Below are positions 1-7,825 of a stretch of 64,000 nt of DNA, one piece after another. Position 1 is the stretch's first letter; the number at the start of each line of letters is the position of its first letter. Under the pieces are notes generated by a model, which was not told the DNA's origin, searched no databases, and worked only from the letters and a program-made list of their open reading frames with translations. The stretch comes from Plantactinospora soyae (GTDB taxonomy: Bacteria > Actinomycetota > Actinomycetes > Mycobacteriales > Micromonosporaceae): positions 7,626,001 through 7,690,000 of the forward strand of contig NZ_JADBEB010000001.1 of NCBI RefSeq assembly GCF_014874095.1, in the 5' to 3' direction. The position numbers and the translations under genes were made by a program.

Positions 1-452
1 CCCTTCGTGAACCAGCGCGCCAGCACCACGTCGGCGACCGCCTCGACGCCACCGGCCCGGGTCGCGGCGGCGCGGTCCCGCCAGCCCTGGGCCGGCGGGA
101 GGAAGGCCGAGGTGCAGAGCAGGACCAGCCGGTCGACCCGATCGGGCGCATTGGCGGCGAGCCACATCCCGACCATCCCGCCGAGGGAGAGCCCGGCGTA
201 CGACGCCCGGCGTACCCGCAGGTCGTCGAGGAGGCGCAGCACCGCCGTACCGAGTTCGGCGATGGTGTACGGACCGTCGGGTACGTCGGAGTCGCCGTGC
301 CCGAGGTGGTCGTACCGGACCACCCGGAAGTGCTCGGTGAGCGCGGCCAACTGCGGCTGCCACATCGCCCCGGAGGTGCCCAGCGAACTGCCGAGTACGA
401 GTACCGGGGCGTCGGTCGGCCCGTCGACATTGGCGTGCAGGCGAGATGTCAT
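1..452 (-). CDS. pcaD: 3-oxoadipate enol-lactonase, 3' end cut off by window edge
   Basis: The encoded alpha/beta hydrolase would hydrolyse 3-oxoadipate enol-lactone to 3-oxoadipate in the cytosol, a late step of protocatechuate breakdown. The start is the ATG at 452; it overlaps the pcaB stop as ATGA, so the two are translationally coupled. The visible 150 residues begin MTSRLHANVDGP and contain an oxyanion segment (LGSSLGTSGAMWQPQ), RYDHLGHGDS, and the nucleophile elbow GLSLGGMVG with the catalytic Ser. The acid and His of the triad lie beyond the left edge. Position as the last visible gene of a pca run fits PcaD; a fused PcaD-PcaC (PcaL) cannot be excluded because the C terminus is missing. 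Confidence 0.9.
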   Translation of the reverse strand, partial: MTSRLHANVDGPTDAPVLVLGSSLGTSGAMWQPQLAALTEHFRVVRYDHLGHGDSDVPDGPYTIAELGTAVLRLLDDLRVRRASYAGLSLGGMVGMWLAANAPDRVDRLVLLCTSAFLPPAQGWRDRAAATRAGGVEAVADVVLARWFTK

Positions 453-1924
453 GCCCCGTCCTCCGGTGCTGTGGGGGTCGACGGGTCCGTTGCGACCGCC
501 CGGTCCGCCCCGCTCCCCCGGTACGCGGCGGACTCCCGGAAGGCGGCGAGTGCCCGGTCGACGAAGGTGCCCGCCGAACCGAGCCAGTTCGCCGGGTCGA
601 GTGCCTGGTCGAGGTCGCCCTCGCTCAGGTGTGTCCGGACCGCCGGGTCGGCGAGCAGCCCGGCCCGGAAGTCCGGGGCGGCGACCGCCCGGGCCACCAC
701 GTCGTGCGCCTCCGCCCGCCCCAGTACCGGGGCGAGCCGGGCGGCCACCGCCTCGGCCAGTACCCGGCCGCCGAGCGCGTCGAGGTTCGCCCGCATCCGC
801 TGTGGACGTACCTCGAGGTCGGCCAGCATCCGGGCGGTCCGCGCGCAGGCGCCGCCAGCCAGTCGCAGCAGGTCGAGCAGCGGTTCCCACTCGGCGTGCC
901 AGCCGCCGGTGGCCCGCTCGTGTTCCTGCACCGCGGCGGCGTACAGCGTGGCCAGCAGGCCCGGACCGCGCCGGGCCGCCGCACCGACCAGGACGGCGTC
1001 CACCGGGTTGCGCTTGTTCGGCATCGCCGACGACCCACCCCGGCCCGGACCGCCGCCCTCGGCCACCTCCGCCACCTCGGACTGGGCGAGCAGCCCGACG
1101 TCGAGGCCGAGCTTGCCGGTCGCGGCGAGCAGTCCGCCGAGCGCCGCTCCGAGGTCGAGCAGGGGTTGCCGCCGGGTGTGCCAGGGCAGCAGGGGCGTGC
1201 CGAGGCCGAGCCGGGCGGCCAGCCGCTCGGCGACCTGCGGTCCGGCCGGTCCCAGCGCGGCCAGGGTGCCGACCGCCCCGCCGAGCTGTACCGGCAGCGC
1301 CGTCCGGGCCGCCACCAGCCGGTCCCGGGCGTCGAGGAGGCCGACCAGCCATCCGGCGGCCTTGAGCCCGAACGTGGTCGGGGCCGCCGCCTGGCCGAGC
1401 GTGCGGGCCAGCATCACGGTGTCCCGGTGCCGGCCGGTGTGTGCGGCGGCGGCGTCGATCGCGGCGTCGAGGTGGCTCAGCATCGGTCCGGTGGCCCGGA
1501 CCGCGACCAGCACGAGCGCGGTGTCGAGCACGTCCTGGCTGGTCGCGCCGTGGTGCACCCAGGGGCGGGCCTCGACCGGTACTGCGGCGGTCAGCTGGCG
1601 GACCAGCGGAACCACCGGGTTGCCGGCGGAGTCGGCCGCCGCACCGAGGGCGGCGAGGTCGAACCGCTCGACCCGGCACTGCGCCGCGATCGCCTCGGCG
1701 GCGGCCACCGGCAGCACACCACACTCGGCGGCGGCCTCGGCGAGGGCGCGTTCCATGTCGAGCATCGCCCGCAGCAACGCCGGGTCGGCGAGTTCCGCGT
1801 CCACCTCGGCGGTGCCGAACAGCCCGGAGAGGAGTCCGCCGGCCGCCGGACCCGCCGTGCTGCCCGGCGGCGGCAGGTCCTCGGACCGCGACGGGTCCTC
1901 AGACCGCGAAGAAGACGGTCTCAT
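449..1924 (-). CDS. pcaB: 3-carboxy-cis,cis-muconate cycloisomerase
   Basis: Member of the fumarase/aspartase superfamily; it would lactonise 3-carboxymuconate to 4-carboxymuconolactone after protocatechuate ring opening. The 491-residue product has the superfamily signature GSSAMPNKRNPVDA in the middle and HGATSQDVLDT nearer the N terminus, the usual active-site segments of PcaB. It is about 30-40 residues longer than typical PcaB because of a Ser/Asp/Pro-rich N-terminal extension; no alternative ATG or GTG is seen between that extension and the conserved GLLSGLFG start region. The gene overlaps pcaG upstream by 26 bp and pcaD downstream by 4 bp. Confidence 0.93.
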   Translation of the reverse strand: MRPSSSRSEDPSRSEDLPPPGSTAGPAAGGLLSGLFGTAEVDAELADPALLRAMLDMERALAEAAAECGVLPVAAAEAIAAQCRVERFDLAALGAAADSAGNPVVPLVRQLTAAVPVEARPWVHHGATSQDVLDTALVLVAVRATGPMLSHLDAAIDAAAAHTGRHRDTVMLARTLGQAAAPTTFGLKAAGWLVGLLDARDRLVAARTALPVQLGGAVGTLAALGPAGPQVAERLAARLGLGTPLLPWHTRRQPLLDLGAALGGLLAATGKLGLDVGLLAQSEVAEVAEGGGPGRGGSSAMPNKRNPVDAVLVGAAARRGPGLLATLYAAAVQEHERATGGWHAEWEPLLDLLRLAGGACARTARMLADLEVRPQRMRANLDALGGRVLAEAVAARLAPVLGRAEAHDVVARAVAAPDFRAGLLADPAVRTHLSEGDLDQALDPANWLGSAGTFVDRALAAFRESAAYRGSGADRAVATDPSTPTAPEDGA

Positions 1925-2573
1925 CCGTACCCTGCAGGTGAATGTCGAACTGGAACCCGTCGGATGCCGGGCTTGCCACGAGGGTGGCCCGGCGGGCCGG
2001 GTCGATGGTGCCGAGCACCGGGTCGGCGGCGTTGGCGGTCTCCTCGTCCGGGAAGTAGAGCCGGGTCACCAGCCGGTGCAGCAGGCCACGGGCGAAGACC
2101 GACAGGTTGAGGTGCGGCGCCTCGGTCTCGCCGTCCGCTCCGGGCAGGGCCCCGGGCTTCACCGTCCGGATCTCGTACCGGCCCTCGGCGTCGGTGGCGC
2201 TGCGGCCGAAGCCACGGAAGCCGGGTACGTCCGACCGGTGGGCGCCGCGCGGGTCGTCGGGATGGTCGAACCGGCCCTCCGGATCCGCCTGCCAGGTCTC
2301 CACCAGCGCGTCCGGCACCAGTGCACCGGCACCGTCGAAGATCTGGCCACGAATCCAGATCGCCCCCGGCGTGCCGTCCGGTACGACCTCCGGCCCGTCC
2401 GGCCAGAGCAGCCCGATGTGCAGGTACGGCCCCACCGTCTGTGCGGGGGTGGAGCCGAGCGTCGGCGTCGCTCCCCGGGTGGGCGCCGCGGCCGGGGTCG
2501 GGGTGAGCGCCGGTACGGAGCCGTCGGCCGGGCTCGACGCGAAGGCCGGGGTCAGGTCGGGGCGTTCAGTCAT
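1899..2573 (-). CDS. pcaG: protocatechuate 3,4-dioxygenase alpha subunit
   Basis: Alpha chain of the intradiol dioxygenase that opens protocatechuate between the two hydroxyls. I chose the ATG at 2573 (MTERPDLTPAF), which overlaps the pcaH stop by 8 bp, rather than the upstream in-frame start at 2621 that would lie inside pcaH. The 224-residue chain has the family QTVGPYLHIGL motif, a DALVETWQADPEGRF segment and a C-terminal LARGLLHRLVTRLYF-like block (here FARGLLHRLVTRLYF). The alpha chain normally lacks the iron ligands, which sit in PcaH. An N-terminal linker rich in Pro, Ala and Thr is typical of actinobacterial PcaG. Confidence 0.95.
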   Translation of the reverse strand: MTERPDLTPAFASSPADGSVPALTPTPAAAPTRGATPTLGSTPAQTVGPYLHIGLLWPDGPEVVPDGTPGAIWIRGQIFDGAGALVPDALVETWQADPEGRFDHPDDPRGAHRSDVPGFRGFGRSATDAEGRYEIRTVKPGALPGADGETEAPHLNLSVFARGLLHRLVTRLYFPDEETANAADPVLGTIDPARRATLVASPASDGFQFDIHLQGTDETVFFAV

Positions 2574-3351
2574 CGTCGTCGCCGTCCTCGAATGGGGTGG
2601 CCTCCCGGCCGCGCAGCACAATGTCGAACTCGAAGCCGAGCGCCCACTCCGGCTCGGTCACGGCGTGGTCGTAGCGGGAGACCAGCCGCTCCCTCGCCAG
2701 CGGGTCACGGATCGAGTTGAAGATCGGGTCCTGGAAGAAGAGCGGGTCGCCGGGGAAGTACATCTGGGTGACCAGCCGCTGGGTGAACGCCTGACCGAAG
2801 AGGGAGAAGTGGATGTGCGCCGGCCGCCAGGCGTTGGGGTGGTTCCGCCACGGGTACGCACCCGGCTGCACGGTGAGGAAGCGGTAGTGTCCGTCGCCGT
2901 CGGTCAACGCCCGCCCGACGCCGGTGAAGTTGGGGTCCAGCGGCGCCGGCCAGTTGTCGCCGGCGTGCCGGTACCGGCCGGCGGCGTTCGGCTGCCAGAT
3001 CTCCACCAGCGTTTTCGGCACCGGTCGGCCGGTCCCGTCGAGCACCCGGCCGTGCACGATGATCCGCTGTCCGAGCGGCTCACCGGCGTGCTGCCGGGTC
3101 AGGTCGTGGTCCAGATCGCCGAGCCGGCCCTCGCCGAGCAGCGGTCCGGTGATCTCGGTCAGCCGGTGCGGCAGCAGGGCCAGCGGCTGCCGGGGTGCCC
3201 GCAGGTTGGTCGACCCGTAGTCGGGGTGCAGCATCGGCGGGTGGGTGTCCGGATCGTCGTGCCGGTACCGGGGCAGCACGAGCCCGCTGGGCGTGGCCGA
3301 GCCGGCGGAACCGTTCCCGGACCCGGTGGATCGGATGTGGTCGGTGGTCAT
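2566..3351 (-). CDS. pcaH: protocatechuate 3,4-dioxygenase beta subunit
   Basis: Catalytic, Fe(III)-binding subunit of protocatechuate 3,4-dioxygenase, 261 residues. Recognisable segments are GRVLDGTGRPVPKTLVEIWQ, the YRFLTVQPGAYPW block carrying a Tyr ligand, and the WRPAHIHFSLFG motif with the two His ligands, followed by QRLVTQMYFPGD. The end of the chain is strongly acidic (GDDDD). The gene starts 14 bp after pcaF with a GGGAAGGA Shine-Dalgarno site and overlaps pcaG by 8 bp, so both subunits are made from one message. Confidence 0.96.
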   Translation of the reverse strand: MTTDHIRSTGSGNGSAGSATPSGLVLPRYRHDDPDTHPPMLHPDYGSTNLRAPRQPLALLPHRLTEITGPLLGEGRLGDLDHDLTRQHAGEPLGQRIIVHGRVLDGTGRPVPKTLVEIWQPNAAGRYRHAGDNWPAPLDPNFTGVGRALTDGDGHYRFLTVQPGAYPWRNHPNAWRPAHIHFSLFGQAFTQRLVTQMYFPGDPLFFQDPIFNSIRDPLARERLVSRYDHAVTEPEWALGFEFDIVLRGREATPFEDGDDDD

Positions 3352-3365
3352 GGCCGTCCTTCCCG

Positions 3366-4550
3366 TCAGGCTTCCAGAACGACGGCCAGGCCCTGGCCGA
3401 CGCCGATACAGATCGCGGCGAGACCCAGCCCACCACCCCGGCGGTGCAGTTGCCAGGCCAGCGAGCCGAGAATGCGCGATCCGGACGAGCCGAGCGGGTG
3501 GCCGAGGGCGATCGCGCCGCCGTGCGGATTGACGATCTCCGGATCAAGATCCTTCCACTCGGCGAGGCAGGCCAGCGACTGGGCCGCGAACGCCTCGTTG
3601 AGTTCCACCACGGCCAGGTCCGACCAGCCGACACCGGCCCGGCGCAACGCCTCCTCGGCGGCCCGTACCGGGCCGATTCCGAACAGTTGTGGTTCGATGC
3701 CGACGACCGCCCGGGAGACGATCCGGGCCAACGGGGTACGCCCGGCGGCCTCGGCACCGGCCCGGTCGGCGAGCAGCACCGCGCTCGCCCCGTCGTTGAG
3801 CGGCGAGGAATTGCCGGCGGTCACCGTGCCGTTCGGGCGGAACACCGGCTTGAGTCGGGCCAGCGCCTCGACGGTGGTGGTCGGCCGTACGCTCTCGTCG
3901 GTTTCCAGGTCGGTGCCGGGGACGGCGCTGACCTCGTCGGCGTACACCCCGTCGGCCCAGGCCCGGGCCGCGCGCCGCTGGCTGCGGGCGGCGAACGCGT
4001 CCTGCTCGGCCCGGGAGATGCCGTACCGGTCCACCAGGATCTCGGTGCACTCGCCCAGCGGCACGGTCCACTCGGCCGGCATCGCCGGGTTGACCATGCG
4101 CCAGCCGAGCGTGGTGGAGTGCAGGGTCTCATGCCCGCGTGGGAAGCCGGCCTCCGGTTTCGGCAGCACCCAGGGAGCCCGGCTCATCGACTCCACGCCG
4201 CCTGCGACACAGATCGAGGCGTCACCGAGCGCGATCGCCCGGGCCGCGCCGATCACCGCTTCCAGGCCGGAGCCGCAGAGCCGGTTCACGGTCGCGCCGG
4301 GCACCGACGGCGGCAGGCCGGCCAGGAGTACGGCCATCCGCGCCACGTCCCGGTTCTCCTCCCCCGCGCCGTTGGCGTTGCCGAGCAGCACGTCGTCGAT
4401 CCGGGCCGGGTCGAGGTCGGGGCTACGCCGGACGACCTCCCGCAGCACGTGCGCGGCGAGGTCGTCGGGGCGTACCCCGGACAGGCCGCCGCCGTACCGC
4501 CCCATCGGGGTTCGGACGGCGTCGAGGACGTAGACGTCGTTCGTCACCAT
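3366..4550 (-). CDS. pcaF: 3-oxoadipyl-CoA thiolase
   Basis: Would cleave 3-oxoadipyl-CoA with CoA to succinyl-CoA and acetyl-CoA, the last step of the beta-ketoadipate pathway. The 394-residue chain begins VYVLDAVRTPMGRYGG, has the acyl-enzyme Cys in NRLCGSGLEA, and ends with the GGAIALGHPLGSSGSRI and CIGVGQG thiolase motifs. The ATG at 4550 is preceded by AAGGAG. It is the first gene of the leftward run, yet pcaIJ (the CoA transferase that makes its substrate) is not beside it and must be elsewhere. General acetyl-CoA acetyltransferases look similar; the pca context decides. Confidence 0.92.
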   Translation of the reverse strand: MVTNDVYVLDAVRTPMGRYGGGLSGVRPDDLAAHVLREVVRRSPDLDPARIDDVLLGNANGAGEENRDVARMAVLLAGLPPSVPGATVNRLCGSGLEAVIGAARAIALGDASICVAGGVESMSRAPWVLPKPEAGFPRGHETLHSTTLGWRMVNPAMPAEWTVPLGECTEILVDRYGISRAEQDAFAARSQRRAARAWADGVYADEVSAVPGTDLETDESVRPTTTVEALARLKPVFRPNGTVTAGNSSPLNDGASAVLLADRAGAEAAGRTPLARIVSRAVVGIEPQLFGIGPVRAAEEALRRAGVGWSDLAVVELNEAFAAQSLACLAEWKDLDPEIVNPHGGAIALGHPLGSSGSRILGSLAWQLHRRGGGLGLAAICIGVGQGLAVVLEA

Positions 4551-4794
4551 TTCTCCTTACTGCCTGGATCATCCTGCCGGTCCGCCGATCCGGTCGATCG
4601 GGCCGGCTCGGGGTGGCCGGCAGCGACCGGGGTGGCGCAGCCGACGGCGGACGGTGACCGGCGGCAGTTGGCAGCCGGGTGGCCGGACTGGTATGCCGGA
4701 GGGAGGCTCGGGCCGGACGGGCGACCACGGGCGAGCGACGAAACGATCTTCGTCATACGCCCCCTCGTCGCGTCCGGTCCGCCGACCACGATCC

Positions 4795-4828
4795 GTTCGA
4801 TATGCGGACTACCGTACTTATGTCGAAC
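4795..4828. promoter_or_regulatory. operator-like inverted repeat, GTTCGATAT...ATGTCGAAC
   Basis: Left arm GTTCGATAT (4795-4803) and right arm ATGTCGAAC (4820-4828) match at 8 of 9 positions around a 16-bp spacer. From memory, GTTCGATA-type half-sites are used by IclR-family regulators of pca and pob genes (PcaU, PcaR, PobR). The location, about 245 bp upstream of pcaF and 230 bp upstream of the importer operon, fits shared control. Confidence 0.5.
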
Positions 4829-4945
4829 GTAATCCCCGGCCCCCCGATCCGTCAACGAGACCTCGGCCCGCTCGCCCCGGCATTCCGGGACGTTGCCGAG
4901 AAGTTGCGGGGCGCTTGTTGACGTGAACTCGGTCACTGTGCCAAC

Positions 4946-4960
4946 GTTCCAAATGAGAAC
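4946..4960. promoter_or_regulatory. possible second operator, GTTC-N7-GAAC
   Basis: A 15-bp GTTC-N7-GAAC inverted repeat lies about 97 bp before the importer operon start. The arms are only 4 bp, so this is weak alone; the similarity of its outer half-site to the stronger repeat at 4795 is what makes it worth noting. Confidence 0.3.
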
Positions 4961-5056
4961 ATTCGTTCGGCTAGCGACCACCAACACCACCCCCCAAGGC
5001 TCCAACGGAGCCGCCAAGCCCGGTCCCGACAGGACCGCCGGACGCCGGGAGACCCC

Positions 5057-6016
5057 ATGCGCCGTCTCGCCGCCACCACCACCGCCTTCGTCACCCTCTT
5101 CGCCGTCGCCGCCTGCGGCTCCTCCGACGACTCGCCCGAGGGCGGATCCGGCGGCGTCGACCGGGTGAAGGTCGGCGCGATACCCATCGTCGACGTCGCC
5201 CCGCTGCACCTGGGCAACGCGAAGGGCTTCTTCCGGGAACAGAACATCGAGATCGAGGTGGTCAACACGACCGGTGGCTCCATCGCCGTCACCGGCGTGG
5301 TCAGCGGCCAGTTCGACTTCGCCTTCGGCAACGTCGTTTCGCTCATCCAGGCCCGTTCGCAGAACATCCCGGTCAAGGCGGTCACCGTCGGCAACTCCTC
5401 CACCGGCAAGCCGGGCGCGGACTTCGGCGGCGTCGTGGTGCCACCGGACAGCCCGATCAAGGACGCGGCGGGGCTGGCCGGCAAGAACATCGCGATCAAC
5501 AACCTGAACAACATCACCGACACCACCACCCGGGCATCGATCCGCAAGGCCGGCGGCGACCCGTCGAACATCAAGTGGACCGAGCTGCCCTTCCCGGAGA
5601 TGCCGGCCGCGGTGATGGGCAAACGGGTCGACGCGGCCATGGTCGTCGAGCCGTTCTTCACCATCGCCCAGAACCAGGGTGCCCGGGTCGTCGCCTACAA
5701 CTTCGCCGAGGCGATCCCGAACATGACGGTGGCCGCGTACTTCGCCACCGAGCAGACCATCAGCCAGAAGGCCGACCTCACCGGTCGGTTCAAGACCGCG
5801 ATGGACAAGTCGCTGAAGTACGCCCAGGAGCACCCGGAGGAGGCCCGCCAGGTGCTCCAGACCTACACCAAGATCGATCCTGCCGTGGCCGCGAAGATCG
5901 TCCTGCCGGCCTGGCCCGCCGAGATCAACCGCGAATCGGTGCAGACCCTGGCCGACCTGATGGTGACCGACGGCCTGATCAAAGAGAAGGTTGACGTGTC
6001 GGAAATTCTGCCGTGA
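5057..6016 (+). CDS. ABC importer substrate-binding lipoprotein, NitT/TauT (SsuA/THI5-like) type
   Basis: Extracytoplasmic binding protein of the importer encoded by this and the next three genes. The 319-residue product has a signal peptide with lipobox FAVAAC (Cys at residue 20), so it should be anchored to the outer face of the membrane. The body has the SsuA/NMT1 pattern: VKVGAIPIVDVAPLHLGNAKGFF, GGSIAVTGVVSGQFDFAFGN and VMGKRVDAAMVVEPF. This family binds sulfonates, nitrate, thiamine precursors or aromatic acids such as phthalate. The downstream enzymes make an aryl-glyoxylate or related aromatic acid the likely ligand; that is inference. Its stop overlaps the next start by 4 bp. Confidence 0.9.
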   Translation: MRRLAATTTAFVTLFAVAACGSSDDSPEGGSGGVDRVKVGAIPIVDVAPLHLGNAKGFFREQNIEIEVVNTTGGSIAVTGVVSGQFDFAFGNVVSLIQARSQNIPVKAVTVGNSSTGKPGADFGGVVVPPDSPIKDAAGLAGKNIAINNLNNITDTTTRASIRKAGGDPSNIKWTELPFPEMPAAVMGKRVDAAMVVEPFFTIAQNQGARVVAYNFAEAIPNMTVAAYFATEQTISQKADLTGRFKTAMDKSLKYAQEHPEEARQVLQTYTKIDPAVAAKIVLPAWPAEINRESVQTLADLMVTDGLIKEKVDVSEILP

Positions 6017-6861
6017 CGCCAACCGCCACCGTTCCACCGCCCGCCGCGACCGCACCGGTATCCACCGGTCGGTCCGGCGGGACCGGGCCGCGCGGCGGCA
6101 ACGCGCTGCTCGGACTGCTCGGCTTCGCCACCTTCCTGGCGCTGCTCGAGGTGGTGCCGCGCACCGGGCTCGTCTCGGCGAACTACCTTCCGCCGACCAG
6201 CCGGATCGCCGGGGCCCTGGCCGAACTGCTCGGCGAGGGCCGGTTCTGGGTCGCCGTCACCGACACGCTGCAGGGCTGGTTTCTCGGTCTGGCGATCGCG
6301 GTCGCCCTCGGCGTCGTGGTCGGCTTCGTCATCGGCACCGTACCGGTGCTGCGCGAGTTCACCGCCTCGACGATCGAGTTCCTCCGGCCGATCCCCTCGG
6401 TGGCGCTGATCCCGCTCGCCGTGCTGCTGTTCGGCAGCGAGCTGAACTCCGTACTGCTGCTGGTGGTCTACGCCGCGTTCTGGCAGGTCCTCGTCCAGGT
6501 GCTGTACGGCGTACGGGACGTCGACCCGGTCGCCCGGGACACCGCGTACACCTTCGGGTTCAGCCGCTGGACCCGGATTCGGCACCTGCTCTGGCCGACC
6601 GCCCTGCCGTACCTGCTCACCGGGATCCGGCTCGCCGCCGCCGTGGCCCTGATCCTGGCCATCACCGCCGAGCTGATCATCGGCGCCCCCGGGTTGGGCA
6701 ACGAGATCAACCGCGCACAGTCCGGTGGCGCCGTCGACTCGATGTACGCCCTGATCATCGTCACCGGGCTGCTCGGAGTCGCGGTCAACGTGCTCGCCCG
6801 GCGACTCGAACGCGCGGTGCTCTCCTGGCATCCGTCGGTCCGCGGCGAGGAGTCACCGTGA
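6013..6861 (+). CDS. ABC importer permease 1, SsuC/TauC type
   Basis: Inner-membrane permease of the importer, 282 residues. After a Pro/Thr-rich N terminus it has about six hydrophobic segments and the EAA-type cytoplasmic loop VARDTAYTFGFSRWTRIRHLL that docks the ATPase. The ATG overlaps the binding-protein stop by 4 bp. Its own TGA lies in the first unit of a 60-bp tandem repeat. The presence of two different permeases implies a heterodimeric channel, whereas many SsuABC systems have only one. Confidence 0.9.
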   Translation: MTPTATVPPPAATAPVSTGRSGGTGPRGGNALLGLLGFATFLALLEVVPRTGLVSANYLPPTSRIAGALAELLGEGRFWVAVTDTLQGWFLGLAIAVALGVVVGFVIGTVPVLREFTASTIEFLRPIPSVALIPLAVLLFGSELNSVLLLVVYAAFWQVLVQVLYGVRDVDPVARDTAYTFGFSRWTRIRHLLWPTALPYLLTGIRLAAAVALILAITAELIIGAPGLGNEINRAQSGGAVDSMYALIIVTGLLGVAVNVLARRLERAVLSWHPSVRGEESP

Positions 6862-6967
6862 GTGCGAGGAGTGAGCCGGGTTTGCGAGCCCCGCAGTCGC
6901 GAACGAAAGACGGCACCGTGAGTGCGAGGAGTGAGCCGGGTTTGCGAGCCCCGCAGTCGCGAACGAA
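6856..6967 (+). repeat. 60-bp tandem duplication, two units, coding VSARSEPGLRAPQSRTK
   Basis: Two copies of a 52-bp block (6856-6907 and 6916-6967), identical and exactly 60 bp apart, fill the junction between the permease genes. Read from the GTG at 6858, which overlaps the permease 1 stop as GTGA, they encode a 40-residue peptide made of two VSARSEPGLRAPQSRTK units. It ends at 6980 with a TGA that overlaps the next ATG as ATGA. So the insert preserves stop-start coupling at both ends. From memory, this block recurs in many Micromonosporaceae genomes; whether the peptide is made is unknown. Confidence 0.85.
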
Positions 6968-6976
6968 GGGTGACTC

Positions 6977-7825
6977 ATGAGCGCGAGCCCAGCGACACAA
7001 ACGGGACGTAAGTCCATGGGCGCGATCGCCGGGACGGTGGGGCGAGGGCTGCGCTGGGTCGCCGCGGTGCTGGGCCTGCCGGTCGCGCTGCTCGTCCTCT
7101 GGTGGGTGCTCTCCGCCGACAGCGAGACCTTCTACCTGCCGCCGCTGTCGGAGATCCTGGCCGCCTTCGACGATGTCTGGCTGCGCAGCGACCGGCTACA
7201 GGCCGACGTACTGCCGAGCCTGCTCCGGCTCTCCGCCGGCTTCATCCTCGCGGTCGTCCTCGGCGTCGGGCTGGGCGTACTGATCGGATCGTTCCGGCGG
7301 GTACGCGCGTTCTTCGAACCGGTACTGGAGTTCCTCCGGGCGGTCCCGCCGCCGGTACTGGTACCGGTGCTGATGCTCTTCGCCGGGTTCGGCAACACGA
7401 TGAAGGTGCTGGTCGTCCTCTCCGGCTGCGTCTGGCCGATCCTGCTCAACACCGTCGAAGGGGTGCGGGCGGTCGACGAGGTGTTGACCGAGACCTGCCG
7501 CTGTTACGGCATCCGCGGCCCGGCCCGGGTCTGGCACCTGGTCATCCGGTCCGCCTCCCCGCAGATCCTCACCGGCCTCCGACAGGCCCTCTCGGTGGGC
7601 ATCATCCTCATGGTGATCAGCGAGATGTTCGCCGCGAACAACGGGCTGGGCTTCAGCATCATCCAGTTCCAGCGGACCTTCGCGGTCACCAACATGTGGA
7701 CCGGCATCCTGCTGCTGGGCCTGCTCGGTTTCCTGCTCGCCGTACTGCTGCGACTCTTCGAGCGGCGGGCCCTGCACTGGTACTTCGGCCTACGGCAGTC
7801 ACAACGAGACGATGGGCACCGATGA
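6977..7825 (+). CDS. ABC importer permease 2, SsuC/TauC type
   Basis: Second permease of the importer, 282 residues, with about six membrane segments and the EAA-like loop TETCRCYGIRGPARVWHLV. Conserved features include FYLPPLSEILAAF at the start of the periplasmic part and EFLRAVPPPVLVPVLML. It begins with an ATG that overlaps the TGA of the small repeat-encoded peptide and ends in a 4-bp overlap with the ATPase gene, so the whole unit is translationally coupled. It differs clearly from permease 1, supporting a heterodimer. Confidence 0.9.
   Translation: MSASPATQTGRKSMGAIAGTVGRGLRWVAAVLGLPVALLVLWWVLSADSETFYLPPLSEILAAFDDVWLRSDRLQADVLPSLLRLSAGFILAVVLGVGLGVLIGSFRRVRAFFEPVLEFLRAVPPPVLVPVLMLFAGFGNTMKVLVVLSGCVWPILLNTVEGVRAVDEVLTETCRCYGIRGPARVWHLVIRSASPQILTGLRQALSVGIILMVISEMFAANNGLGFSIIQFQRTFAVTNMWTGILLLGLLGFLLAVLLRLFERRALHWYFGLRQSQRDDGHR

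Larger units (their letters stand above)
4551..5056. promoter_or_regulatory. divergent promoter region between pcaFHGBD and the importer operon
   Basis: This 506-bp stretch separates the two divergent catabolic operons and has no convincing gene. It is locally less GC-rich near 4738-4830 and 4945-4970, and contains the two operator-like inverted repeats listed separately. No regulator gene lies between the operons, so the cognate factor must be encoded elsewhere. Confidence 0.6.

Noticed and set aside
4544-6055. 503-codon minus-strand frame across the importer binding-protein gene
   Set aside because: It is antisense to a clear lipoprotein gene, is rich in Arg/Gly/Asp/Val as expected for the mirror of high-GC coding DNA, and has no ribosome site.
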